This document shows positions 42,689 to 51,527 of a stretch of 64,000 nucleotides of DNA, in pieces (the stretch's first letter is position 1; each line of letters starts with the position of its first letter). Source of the DNA: Nocardia niwae NBRC 108934 = DSM 45340. GTDB taxonomy: Bacteria; Actinomycetota; Actinomycetes; Mycobacteriales; Mycobacteriaceae. A model generated the notes under the pieces. That model had not been told where the DNA came from. It ran no database searches and saw only the letters and a list, made by a program, of their open reading frames with translations. Both the position numbers and the translations under genes were made by a program. The stretch is taken from positions 124,001-188,000 of the forward strand of contig NZ_BDCK01000034.1 in assembly GCF_001613465.1 (NCBI RefSeq), written 5' to 3'.

Positions 42689-45640
42689 ATGGTGAAGTTG
42701 AATGCGAATGTTGTGGTGGGCTCGGTGCAACGGTTGATGGCGACCGCGCAGAACGGCCTGGAGGTCATCCGCTTCGGCGGGCTGACCCATGACGTCGCGT
42801 CCTCGCCGTTCGAGGTCGTGGAACGCAGACGCATGTACCGGCTGCGTCACTACTTCCCCGACGACGCGACCCCGGGGCGACCGGTGGTCCTGCTGGTCCC
42901 GCCGCTCATGGTCAACGCCGACATCTGGGACGTGAACGCCGAGGACGGCGCCGTGGGGATCCTGCATCGCGGCGGCGTCGACTGCTGGGTGGTGGACTTC
43001 GGCTCGCCCGCGAGCGAGGAGGGCGGCTGGCAGCGCGACCTCGCCGATCACGTCCTGGCCGTCAACAGCGCCATCGACACCGTCAACGAGGCCACCGGCT
43101 CCGGCGTGCATCTGATGGGTTACTCGCAGGGCGGCATGTTCGCCTATCAAACCGCGGCCTACCGGTACGGCAAGGGCGTGGACAGCATCGTCACCTTCGG
43201 CAGCCCGGTCGACATCGTCGCGGGCATGCCGTTCGGACTGCCCTACGGCATGGTCTCCGACGTCGCGGACTTCCTGGCCGATCACGTGGTCACCCGGCTG
43301 CCGATCACGGACTCCATGGTGCGGATCGGCTTCCAGCTGCTCGACCCGGTGAAGACGGCCAAATCCCGGATCGATTTCCTCCGCCAGCTGCACGACCGCG
43401 AGGCGCTGCTGCCGAAGGAGCGTCAGCGCCGCTTCCTCAACAGCGACGGCTGGGTCGGTTACGCGGGGCCGGCCGCGGCGGACCTGCTCAAGCAGTTCGT
43501 CGCGCACAACCGGCTGATGCTCGGCGGTTTCGTGATCCGCGATCATCCGATCTCGCTGGCCGAGCTGAAATGCCCGATCCTGGCGTTCGTCGGCGAGGTC
43601 GACGACATCGGACAGCCCGCCGCGGTCCGCGGCATCGTGCGGGCCGCGCCGAACGCCGAGGTCTACGAGGCGACGCTGGTCGCGGGCCACTTCGGCCTGG
43701 TGGCCGGAAGCATGGCCACCAACCACACCTGGCCGCTGGTGCGGCAATGGGTCGAGTGGATGAACGGCGACAAGCCGCTGCCGCCGGAAATCGTGCCGAT
43801 GACCGAGCACGTGCCGAACAATCGGCCCCGGTCGGCGGCGACCCGGGTGGTGCACACGGCCGCGACGCTGGCGGAGGCGGGCACCGGTGTGGGCAAGGCG
43901 CTCGAGGGCATCGCGAACAACACGGTGCGCGGTTCGATCGAGCTGGCGGGCGAAGCGGCGCGGGCGCTGCCCAGGCTGACTCGCCTCGGCATGATCCAGC
44001 CGCACACCCGGGTATCGCTCGGCCGGCTGCTCGCCGAGCAGAACCGCCGCGCGCCGCAGCGGGACCTGTTCCTGTTCGACGACCGCGTACACACCAACGC
44101 GGCGGTCAACGAGCGCATCGACAACGTGGTGCGTGGCCTCATCTCGGTCGGCGTGCGCCCCGCCATGCGGGTCGGCGTGGTGATGGAGACCCGGCCCAGC
44201 GCGCTGGCCTCCGTCGCCGCGCTGTCGCGACTGGGCGCGGTGGCGGTCCTGCTGGCCCCGAACAGCGAATTGAGCCGAGCGATCGAGCTGACCGGCGTGG
44301 AGACGCTGATCTCCGACCCGGAGAACCTGCGGCAGGCCGCCGCGACCGGCGCCAAAGTGCTGGTGCTCGGCGGTGGCGGCACGCGCGAGCTGGCGCTGCC
44401 CATGAGCGACCGCCTGATCGACCTGGAACAGATCGATCCGGCGCAGGTGCATGTGCCCGCGTGGTACCGCCCCGACCCCGGCCTCGCCCGGGAGCTGGCG
44501 TTCGTGCTGGTCACCGGCACCGGTGAGCGGCTGGAGACCAAGTACATCAGCAACCATCGCTGGGCGCTGTCGGCGTTCGGCACCGCGACCACGGCCGATC
44601 TCAATCGCAGGGACACCGTGTACTGCCTTGCGCCGCTGCACCATTCGTCCGGGCTGCTGGTCAGTCTCGGCGGGGCGGTCGCAGGCGGGAGCCGGATCGC
44701 GCTGGCCCGCTCGCTGGACCCGGAGCGCTTCGCCGAGGAAGTGCACCGCTACGGAGTCACCGTGGTGACCTACACCTGGACCATGTTGCGCGACATCCTC
44801 GACGCCGAGGTGTTCCCGGCCGGTCATCGCCACCCGATCCGGTTGTTCATCGGCTCCGGTATGCCCGCCGGGCTGTGGCGGCGCACCGTGGAGCAGTTCG
44901 ACCCGGCTCGCGTGCTGGAGTTCTACGCCTCGATCGAGGGCGACGTGGTGCTGGCCAACGTGGCCGGGGTGAAGCGCGGCTGCAAAGGCAGGCCGGTTCC
45001 CGGCACCGCCAAGGTGGAACTGGTCGCCTTCGATCCGCTCACCGAACGCATCCTCGTCGACGGATCCGGCTTCGCCCGCCGCTGCGCGGACAACGAGGTG
45101 GGCCTGCTGATCGGCAAGGCCTCCGACGGCGTCGACATCTCCGCGGGCGGCCTGCGCGGGGTCTTCTCCGCGGGCGACTCCTGGATGCCGACGGAGAATC
45201 TGTTCCGCCGTGACGGCGACGGCGACTACTGGCTGATCGACCGCACCGACACGGTGATCCACACCCGGCGCGGGCCGGTCTTCGGCCAGCCGATCGTCGA
45301 CGTGCTCAACGATGTCACCGCCGTCGACATGGAAGTCACCTACGGGCTCAACGTGGGCGATCACTGCATCGCGGTGGCCGCGGTGAGCGTGCGCGACGGT
45401 TTCCGCCTCGACCCCAAGGACGTCACCGAGGCGTTGCGGGTACTGGAACCGGACCAGCGCCCCGACGTGGTGTACGTGGTGGCGGACATCCCGCGCAGCC
45501 CGTCGTTCCGTCCGTCGGCCCGTGCGGTGCAGGCGGCCGGGCGCCCGGAGGCGGGACCGGACACCTGGTGGTACAACCGGGCCTCGGACGCCTACGAGAT
45601 CCTCACCGAGGACCAGGCACGCACGCTGCTCGGTGACTGA
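42689..45640 (+). CDS. PhaC-like hydrolase fused to an AMP-binding acyl-CoA synthetase-like domain
   Basis: 983 residues. Residues ~1-370 are a polyester-synthase-like alpha/beta hydrolase with elbow GYSQGGMF (Ser146; true PhaC has Cys there), an Asp loop (VGEVDDIG) and a His (AGHFGLVAGS). Residues ~430-983 have the adenylate-forming ligase fold (FATP/FadD6-like end DRTDTVIHTRRGP). The nucleotide loop reads LVTGTGERLETKYIS rather than the usual SGTTGxPKG form, and the C-terminal catalytic Lys region (RSPSFRPSARAV) lacks the lysine, so adenylation is doubtful. It may act on fatty or mycolic-type acyl chains. Start ATG behind AGGAG. Confidence 0.85.
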   Translation: MVKLNANVVVGSVQRLMATAQNGLEVIRFGGLTHDVASSPFEVVERRRMYRLRHYFPDDATPGRPVVLLVPPLMVNADIWDVNAEDGAVGILHRGGVDCWVVDFGSPASEEGGWQRDLADHVLAVNSAIDTVNEATGSGVHLMGYSQGGMFAYQTAAYRYGKGVDSIVTFGSPVDIVAGMPFGLPYGMVSDVADFLADHVVTRLPITDSMVRIGFQLLDPVKTAKSRIDFLRQLHDREALLPKERQRRFLNSDGWVGYAGPAAADLLKQFVAHNRLMLGGFVIRDHPISLAELKCPILAFVGEVDDIGQPAAVRGIVRAAPNAEVYEATLVAGHFGLVAGSMATNHTWPLVRQWVEWMNGDKPLPPEIVPMTEHVPNNRPRSAATRVVHTAATLAEAGTGVGKALEGIANNTVRGSIELAGEAARALPRLTRLGMIQPHTRVSLGRLLAEQNRRAPQRDLFLFDDRVHTNAAVNERIDNVVRGLISVGVRPAMRVGVVMETRPSALASVAALSRLGAVAVLLAPNSELSRAIELTGVETLISDPENLRQAAATGAKVLVLGGGGTRELALPMSDRLIDLEQIDPAQVHVPAWYRPDPGLARELAFVLVTGTGERLETKYISNHRWALSAFGTATTADLNRRDTVYCLAPLHHSSGLLVSLGGAVAGGSRIALARSLDPERFAEEVHRYGVTVVTYTWTMLRDILDAEVFPAGHRHPIRLFIGSGMPAGLWRRTVEQFDPARVLEFYASIEGDVVLANVAGVKRGCKGRPVPGTAKVELVAFDPLTERILVDGSGFARRCADNEVGLLIGKASDGVDISAGGLRGVFSAGDSWMPTENLFRRDGDGDYWLIDRTDTVIHTRRGPVFGQPIVDVLNDVTAVDMEVTYGLNVGDHCIAVAAVSVRDGFRLDPKDVTEALRVLEPDQRPDVVYVVADIPRSPSFRPSARAVQAAGRPEAGPDTWWYNRASDAYEILTEDQARTLLGD

Positions 45641-45697
45641 ACGCGATTCACGTTGCCGAAGCGCCCGATTCAGCGACCGATGGCATAGTGAGTGCCT

Positions 45698-46297
45698 GTG
45701 AGAACGAGCCTCATCTACCGCAACGGGACCGTCTACGAGGTTCTGATGCGCGGGTTGTACGGCAGGCACTACACGGCTCGGTATCGCGCGATCGCGGAAC
45801 TCGTCCCGGCCGGTGCGAGCGTGGTCGATCTGTGCTGCGGACCCGCGACGCTCTACACCCGCTACCTGCGCCACAAGTCGGTCGACTACACCGGGCTCGA
45901 TCTGAACGAGCGTTTCGTCGCGCGCGTGAACGAAGCGGGCGGGCGGGGCAGAGTGTGGAACCTGCGTTCCGGTGACGCGCTGCCCGAGGCCGACTACGTC
46001 ATCATGCAGGCCAGCCTCTATCACTTCCTGCCCGACCCCAGCCCCCTGCTCGATCGGATGCTCATGGCGGCCAATGAGCGTGTGATCGTCGCCGAACCGG
46101 TCCGCAACCTCGCGACCAGCGACAATCCGGTCCTCGCCACGATCGGCAAGCGATTCACCGACGCGGGCGACGGTGAGCAGGCGCATCGCTTCACCGAGCG
46201 GACACTGGACGAGTTCTTCACGGCGTACGGCCCGAAGGTGGCCCGGCGGTCGCTGATCGCGGGCGGCAGGGAGAAACTCTACGTGCTCACCGCGTGA
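45698..46297 (+). CDS. Class I SAM-dependent methyltransferase
   Basis: 199 residues from GTG 45698 (GTG 45692 is an alternative). The SAM motif is VVDLCCGPATLYTRYL, followed by YTGLDLNERFV and DALPEADYVIMQASLYHF. Substrate unknown; the PLP aminotransferase convergent at its stop (the stop codons abut) belongs to the sugar/envelope cluster. CATAGT (45684-45689) 8 nt before the second GTG suggests leaderless expression. Confidence 0.85.
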   Translation: MRTSLIYRNGTVYEVLMRGLYGRHYTARYRAIAELVPAGASVVDLCCGPATLYTRYLRHKSVDYTGLDLNERFVARVNEAGGRGRVWNLRSGDALPEADYVIMQASLYHFLPDPSPLLDRMLMAANERVIVAEPVRNLATSDNPVLATIGKRFTDAGDGEQAHRFTERTLDEFFTAYGPKVARRSLIAGGREKLYVLTA

Positions 46298-47437
46298 TCA
46301 GACGGCGAACGCGGTGACCGCGTCCACCACCCGAGCCACCTGCGCGTCGGTGAGATCCGGCCACAGCGGCAGGCGCACGACGGTCGCGGAGAACTCGGCG
46401 CTGCGGGCGCACGCGCGCGGCGTGCGGCCGAGTTTGAAGCCGGCCGGGCTGGAATCCAGCGGTATGTAGTGGAACGGCGCGGAGATGCCCTGCGCGGCGA
46501 GGTGTGCGATGAGGTCGTCGCGGCGGCGCTCGGTCGGGGTGCGCAGGTAGTACAGATGCGCGGTGTGCTCGCGATCGGCAGGCACGGACATCAGGCGCAC
46601 GTCGTTGCGCCGTGCCCAGTCCGGCAGGGCGGCGGCGTAGGCGTCCCACACCCGGTGCCGTCCGGCTTGGATGGCGTCGAACTCGTCCAGCTGCGCGTCG
46701 AGCACGGCCGCGTTCAGCTCGCTCGGCAAGTAGCTGGAACCGATGTCCTGCCAGGAGTACTTGTCCACGGCTCCGCGCAGGAACCGGGCCCGGTCGGTGC
46801 CCTTCTCCCGGATGATCTCGGCGCGCGCCATCAGGATCTCGTCGGTCAGCAGCAACGCGCCGCCTTCGCCGCAGTGCACGTTCTTGGTGTCGTGGAAGCT
46901 GAGCGTGCCCATCGTGCCGATGGTGCCGAGCTTCCTGCCGCGCCAGCTGCCGCCGAGTCCGTGCGCGTTGTCCTCCACGACGGCGACGCCGTGCGCGTTC
47001 GCCAGCTCCAGCAGTCCGGCCATGTCCGCGGCGACGCCACCGTAGTGGATGACCACCACTGCCTTCGTGCGCTCGGTGAGCACAGCCGCCACCGATTCCG
47101 GGTCGAGATTGCCGGTGGCCGGATCGATGTCGGCGAAGACGCAGGTCGCCCCGCGCAGCGCCATCGAGGTGGCGGTGGAGGTGAAGGCGAAGCTGGGCAC
47201 GATCACTTCGTCGTCGGGGCCCAGTTCCAGCAGCAGGCCCGCCATTTCCAGCGCGGATGTGCAGGAGGTGGTGAGCAGGGCGTGCGGCGCACCCGTGATC
47301 GCCTTCAGCTTCGCGGTGGCCGACGCGGTGAACTGTCCGTCGCCATGGCTGTGATCGGAGGCCAGCACGGCCTCCAGGTTCGCTAGTTCCCGGCGCGCCC
47401 GGTACGGGCGGCTGAAGATGACGCGGTCAGTGCTCAA
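46298..47437 (-). CDS. rffA: dTDP-4-amino-4,6-dideoxygalactose transaminase-like (RffA/WecE)
   Basis: 379 residues, DegT/DnrJ/EryC1 family. The PLP lysine is Lys185 in SFHDTKNVHCGEGG, with VVEDNAHGLGGSWRGRKLG just before it; both are typical of RffA. It would transfer an amino group from glutamate to a dTDP-4-keto-6-deoxyhexose. It overlaps the GT2 gene by 11 nt, so the aminated sugar is probably used by the following glycosyltransferase system. A ~78-nt fragment of this gene is repeated at 63763-63840. Confidence 0.93.
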   Translation of the reverse strand: MSTDRVIFSRPYRARRELANLEAVLASDHSHGDGQFTASATAKLKAITGAPHALLTTSCTSALEMAGLLLELGPDDEVIVPSFAFTSTATSMALRGATCVFADIDPATGNLDPESVAAVLTERTKAVVVIHYGGVAADMAGLLELANAHGVAVVEDNAHGLGGSWRGRKLGTIGTMGTLSFHDTKNVHCGEGGALLLTDEILMARAEIIREKGTDRARFLRGAVDKYSWQDIGSSYLPSELNAAVLDAQLDEFDAIQAGRHRVWDAYAAALPDWARRNDVRLMSVPADREHTAHLYYLRTPTERRRDDLIAHLAAQGISAPFHYIPLDSSPAGFKLGRTPRACARSAEFSATVVRLPLWPDLTDAQVARVVDAVTAFAV

Positions 47438-48527
47438 CCCGGTCGGTCCCCCTGCTGGCGATGGTGGTGGTCAGTTCCGAAGTGTCGGCCGGACGCGGCG
47501 TCGGCGTCTCGACGGTGAGATAGAGGGGCTTGCCCACCAGGATGTGCAAGGCGACGCCCAGGTACTCGGCGATCAGCCCGAGTGAGAACAGCACGGCGCC
47601 GGAGCACAGCAGCAGCACCACGATGGTGGAGGCCCAGCCTTCGGGCGCCCAGCCGTCGGTGGTCAGCGCTTCGAACACGACGATCCCGGCCATCACGCCG
47701 CCGGCCAGCGCCAAGGTGACGCCGAGCAGGCTGACCAGCCGCAGACCGCGGGTACCGCTGCACAGCACCATCTTCCAGAACAGGGAGAACAGGCGGCGGT
47801 AGTTGTAGCCGGATTCGTCCCTGCCTTCGGCGCGCAGCACCACCGGCGCCTGCGCGACGGCGCCGACCACCCAGGTCAGCGCGACGTCCAGGTAGACGCC
47901 GTTGGAGGCCACCTCGGCCAGCTGCCTGCCGATGTCCCCGCGGATCAGCCGGTAGCTCTCGAAGCGGGTGGAATCCGGGAACGCGAACAGCGTCGCGAGC
48001 ACCAGCTTGGCTCCGCGGGAGGTCAGATTGCGCAGGAATCCGTGCGGCCTGGTGTTGCTGGGCTTGGAGTAGACGAGATCGGCGCGCTGTGCCAGCGCGG
48101 TATCCAGGAACGTGCTGATGAAGCGGGGGTCGTGCTGGCCGTCCTCATCCATGGTGACGATCCAGTCGCCGGCCGCGACCGACATCCCGGCGATCGTGGC
48201 GGCGTCCTGGCCGAAGTTGCGGCTGAGCCAGACGGCGCGCACCGTGGGGTAGGTCCGCTGCAGTTCCTGCAGGACCACGTCGGAGCGGTCCGGGCCGTGA
48301 TCGTGCACCAGGATGATCTCGGTGACCGCGAACGTGGTGCCGCCGGGGGTCTCGGCCGGGCGGGTGAGGTCGTGCAACTCGGCGACAAGGCCGGCGATCG
48401 TGTCCTCACCCCGGTACACCGGCACGACCACCGACACCGTGTGCGGCCGGTCCACGCCGGGCCGCGCCGGTTCACCGTTCGTCGCGGGGGCGCCGGAACG
48501 GAGTGTGCGGGCGGAGGGAATCGGCAT
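47427..48527 (-). CDS. GT2 glycosyltransferase with two C-terminal membrane helices
   Basis: 366 residues. The catalytic domain (VSVVVPVYRGEDTIAGLVAE, VTMDEDGQHDPRFI) is followed by two transmembrane helices (~262-285 and ~298-325). This is the layout of ArnC/GtrB/DPM1-like enzymes that load a nucleotide sugar onto polyprenyl phosphate at the cytoplasmic face. It lies upstream of and overlaps rffA. GtrA-like genes on the divergent strand complete the usual GtrA-GtrB pairing. Confidence 0.92.
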   Translation of the reverse strand: MPIPSARTLRSGAPATNGEPARPGVDRPHTVSVVVPVYRGEDTIAGLVAELHDLTRPAETPGGTTFAVTEIILVHDHGPDRSDVVLQELQRTYPTVRAVWLSRNFGQDAATIAGMSVAAGDWIVTMDEDGQHDPRFISTFLDTALAQRADLVYSKPSNTRPHGFLRNLTSRGAKLVLATLFAFPDSTRFESYRLIRGDIGRQLAEVASNGVYLDVALTWVVGAVAQAPVVLRAEGRDESGYNYRRLFSLFWKMVLCSGTRGLRLVSLLGVTLALAGGVMAGIVVFEALTTDGWAPEGWASTIVVLLLCSGAVLFSLGLIAEYLGVALHILVGKPLYLTVETPTPRPADTSELTTTIASRGTDRVEH

Positions 48528-48694
48528 CAGCTGGATCGACTTTCGAGGACGGTGCGTGCCGGTACTCGTCGCAGGACTGCAGAGCCCGAACCGGTGTGGA
48601 CTTTAGCACGGTGCGCAGGACGGCCACCGGAGCAGCTGATCATGCCCACATCTTGGTGGCGTCCGCGACCGATGCCAAGCCGAGGGCCGACCTG

Positions 48695-48700
48695 TAGGGT
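48695..48700 (+). promoter_or_regulatory. -10 box shared by membrane-protein paralogs (copy 1)
   Basis: TAGGGT, then 9 nt, then GTG 48710. The block TAGGGTTTGGAACTCGTG matches that of copy 2 at 51513 with two changes. Near-leaderless expression is likely. Confidence 0.5.
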
Positions 48701-48709
48701 TTGGAACTC

Positions 48710-50968
48710 GTGACGGACAGTGCAGTGCCCGGCTCGCGGCCGGATGTCTATTCGCGGCGAGATGTCTACCGGTGGGGGGTCATCACCGCGCTCGGAGTGA
48801 TCGCGGGTTACCTCGCTGTCCTGCTCGCCAATGCCCGGCATTTCTTCACCGACGACACCGAATCCCAGTACACCTCGCTGTGGGTCGGCCTCGGCCGTGC
48901 GCTGCGCGCGGGCGAGTTCCCGGTCATGGTGCCCGAACAGTGGATGTCGGGCAACAACACCATGGACGACGCGGGCCTGTTCAACCCGCCGCAGCTGCTG
49001 ATCGATCTGATCGCGCCCTCGGTGGACAATGTCGCGCTGTACGCCACCGTCGTGAAGCTGATCTTCTCGATCATCGCCGCGCTCGGCGTGTACCGCGTCT
49101 GCCTCGTGTACGGCGGCAGGCCCGCCTGGTCTGCGGTGGCGGGCATCGCGCTGCCGCTGTCGGGCTTCTTCCTCTTCTTCGACGAAGCCAGCTGGATGAC
49201 CGCGCTCACCGGCACCGCCTGGATGGTGCACGCGTGGGCGGCCTCGGTGCGCTACACCCGCGGTCTCGGCGGGCCCGTCCCCGTGTTCGTCTACCTCTAC
49301 CTGACCATCTCGACGCAGTACATCTTCCCCGCGGTGGAAGCCGTGCTGATGCTGCTGGCCGTCGCCGTCGGCGAACTCGTGTACCAGCGCAAGTGGCAGC
49401 CGGTGCTGCGGCTGACGCTAGCGGCGGGCTGCGCCGGGCTCGCGGGCCTGCTGACCTTCCTGCCGTCGATGCTGTCGGCGAAGGTGACCTGGCGTGGCAC
49501 CGCGCAGATCAACAACGACCAGTTCCTGACGGTGCCGTGGTCGGAGTCGCTGAACGCCAGCCTGCCCAGCTCGCTGCCTGCTTTCACGTCGTGGTGGGGT
49601 TACGTGCAGCCGCTGCCGGTCACCTACATCGCCTGGTTCCTGATTCCCGCTCTCGCGTTCGTCGATTGGCGTCGCGCGCGGGAAGCGTGGCGGGAGCTGA
49701 GCGCGGTCGCGATCTTCGCGATGATGATGCTGATGTGGACCGCGGGCCCCGGTTCCATCGGGCCGTTGCGCTGGCCCGCGCGTGTGCTGCCGATGCTGGC
49801 CATCGGCCTGCTCGTCCTGGTGTGCGTGCTGCTGGGGCGCTACGGCACGGTGCGGGATCCGAAGAGCCGCGGCATCGCGGCGGCCGTGCTGATCGGTCTG
49901 CTGTGGGTGCGCTCGTTCTCCGCCGACCCGCACGACGCGATCTGGCACGTGGTCGCGGCGCTCGCGCTGGCGGCACTGGTCGCTGCGGCGGTGTGGCTCG
50001 GACGCACCAAGGGAACCGCGGCGGCGTGCGCGCTGACCATCGTCGCGATGTTCCCGATCGCCTACTTCCAGGTCGACGCCGCGCAACCGACTCCGATGTC
50101 GTGGAACCTGCCCGTCAAGCGTTCACAAGCGAAGGCGGCGTTCCCGGATTTCGCGGGCAACACCATCCAGCTGGGCGATCGCGGACTGCTGCAGCCGCAG
50201 GACAAGAGCGTCGAAGGCGCTTACGGGTCGCTCGTCTTCGGCAACTACGCCCGGGGTCTCGAGCTCGACTACGTCAACGGGTACACCCCCAGCGGTCACT
50301 TCTACTTCGGTGAGCTGCTGTGCATGCGGTGGGACGGCAGCGTGTGCCCCGACGCCTACCGGCGGATGTTCGCGCCGGAGCAGACCACCGGGCGGCCGCT
50401 GGTCGATCTGATGAATCTGGATCGTGTGGTGCTGCAGCGGGCGCTGTTCCCCGACGCGCCCGACCGGCCCGCGCCCGAGGGATGGAAGTGGGTCGGCTAT
50501 CCCGGGCACGAGCGCTACATCGCGGTGCTGGAGCGCGTGGGCGGACCCATCTCGACGACGAACGGCCGCGTGACCGACGCCGAGAAGGTGAGCGCGACGT
50601 CGATCTCCGAAACCGACACCACCAGCCGGGTGCGCGTGTCCTCCGCCGAGGGCGGCCGGGTGGTGTTCGCCCGGCTGGGCTGGCCGGGATACCGGGTCAC
50701 GCTGAACGGGAAGTCGCTTCCGATCACCACGGTCGCCAAGTCCTTCATCGCCGTCGAGGTCCCGGCGGGCACGCAGAACGCCGAACTCGTGCTGACCTGG
50801 CGTCCACCCGGCTGGAAGATCGGCATCGCCGCCGCCGTGGCGGGCGTGCTGGGCCTCGGCCTGCTCCAGTGGCTGCATATCCGGTCCCGCCGTCGCGAGG
50901 AGCCGGAGGAGGCGGGCGACGCCGAGAGCGCCGAACCGGATCGTGAGCTGGCGGACGTCGTTTCGTGA
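48710..50968 (+). CDS. Large polytopic membrane protein, GT-C/YfhO-like (copy 1)
   Basis: 752 residues from GTG 48710 (TTG 48701 also in frame). About a dozen transmembrane helices fill residues 15-450, then an extracytoplasmic domain (~455-700) and a final helix. The first outer loop carries FFTDDTESQYTSLWVGLGRA, an acidic motif like the catalytic loop of GT-C glycosyltransferases. It probably moves a sugar from a polyprenyl-phosphate donor to an envelope acceptor outside the membrane. The GTGA overlap couples it to a GtrA gene. It is closely related to the protein at 51528. Confidence 0.85.
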   Translation: MTDSAVPGSRPDVYSRRDVYRWGVITALGVIAGYLAVLLANARHFFTDDTESQYTSLWVGLGRALRAGEFPVMVPEQWMSGNNTMDDAGLFNPPQLLIDLIAPSVDNVALYATVVKLIFSIIAALGVYRVCLVYGGRPAWSAVAGIALPLSGFFLFFDEASWMTALTGTAWMVHAWAASVRYTRGLGGPVPVFVYLYLTISTQYIFPAVEAVLMLLAVAVGELVYQRKWQPVLRLTLAAGCAGLAGLLTFLPSMLSAKVTWRGTAQINNDQFLTVPWSESLNASLPSSLPAFTSWWGYVQPLPVTYIAWFLIPALAFVDWRRAREAWRELSAVAIFAMMMLMWTAGPGSIGPLRWPARVLPMLAIGLLVLVCVLLGRYGTVRDPKSRGIAAAVLIGLLWVRSFSADPHDAIWHVVAALALAALVAAAVWLGRTKGTAAACALTIVAMFPIAYFQVDAAQPTPMSWNLPVKRSQAKAAFPDFAGNTIQLGDRGLLQPQDKSVEGAYGSLVFGNYARGLELDYVNGYTPSGHFYFGELLCMRWDGSVCPDAYRRMFAPEQTTGRPLVDLMNLDRVVLQRALFPDAPDRPAPEGWKWVGYPGHERYIAVLERVGGPISTTNGRVTDAEKVSATSISETDTTSRVRVSSAEGGRVVFARLGWPGYRVTLNGKSLPITTVAKSFIAVEVPAGTQNAELVLTWRPPGWKIGIAAAVAGVLGLGLLQWLHIRSRRREEPEEAGDAESAEPDRELADVVS

Positions 50969-51456
50969 AGACGAACGCGCGCCCGGTCGCCGTGGAGGCC
51001 GACGCCATGGGGGGCACGCCCGCGCCGGGACTGCTGGTGCGGCTGGTCCGGCGACAAGAAGTCGCGTTCGCGATGGTCGGCGCGTGCAACACCCTGCTCG
51101 GCATCGCGCTGACCGTCGCGTGGCTGGCGGTGCTGGGCGACGCGTGGCCGCCCGCCGTCGCGGTGGTGCTGGCCTACGCCATCGGCATCGTCGTCGCCTT
51201 CGTCTTGCACCGGACGCTCGTGTTCCGGGTCCGTGGCCGCCTGCTGCGCGATTTCGCGGCCTTCGTGGCGGTGAATTCCGGTGGGCTGCTGCTGAATACG
51301 GTGCTGTTGTCGCTGGCCGTCTCGGTGCTGCAGCTGCCGCGGATCCCGTCGGCGGTCGTGGTGATGGGCCTGGTGGCGGTCGCCAGCTTCTTCGGCCATC
51401 GCTACATCTCGTTTCACCGCAAGCCGGAGGCCGGGGACGGGACCGCGGCGGGATAG
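50965..51456 (+). CDS. GtrA family membrane protein (copy 1)
   Basis: 163 residues with four transmembrane helices; VAFAMVGACNTLLGIALTVA and ALHRTLVFRVRG-type motif VLHRTLVFRVRGRLLRDF are GtrA signatures. GtrA proteins are thought to flip polyprenyl-phosphate-linked sugars across the membrane. The GTG start overlaps the stop of the GT-C-like gene, so flippase and transferase are made together. Confidence 0.92.
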   Translation: MKTNARPVAVEADAMGGTPAPGLLVRLVRRQEVAFAMVGACNTLLGIALTVAWLAVLGDAWPPAVAVVLAYAIGIVVAFVLHRTLVFRVRGRLLRDFAAFVAVNSGGLLLNTVLLSLAVSVLQLPRIPSAVVVMGLVAVASFFGHRYISFHRKPEAGDGTAAG

Positions 51457-51512
51457 CGCCTTCCCGGACAGCTTTCCGGCACTGGCTTGCCCGAACCACA
51501 CCGCCATGACGG

Positions 51513-51518
51513 TAGGGT
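51513..51518 (+). promoter_or_regulatory. -10 box shared by membrane-protein paralogs (copy 2)
   Basis: TAGGGT, then 9 nt, then GTG 51528, with TAGGGTCTGGGACTCGTG nearly identical to copy 1. The promoter was duplicated with the genes. Confidence 0.5.
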
Positions 51519-51527
51519 CTGGGACTC

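Noticed and set aside
42593..46186. A 1197-codon minus-strand open frame
   Set aside because: It mirrors the fusion gene and the methyltransferase, is rich in His, Arg, Gly and Asp, and matches no family.
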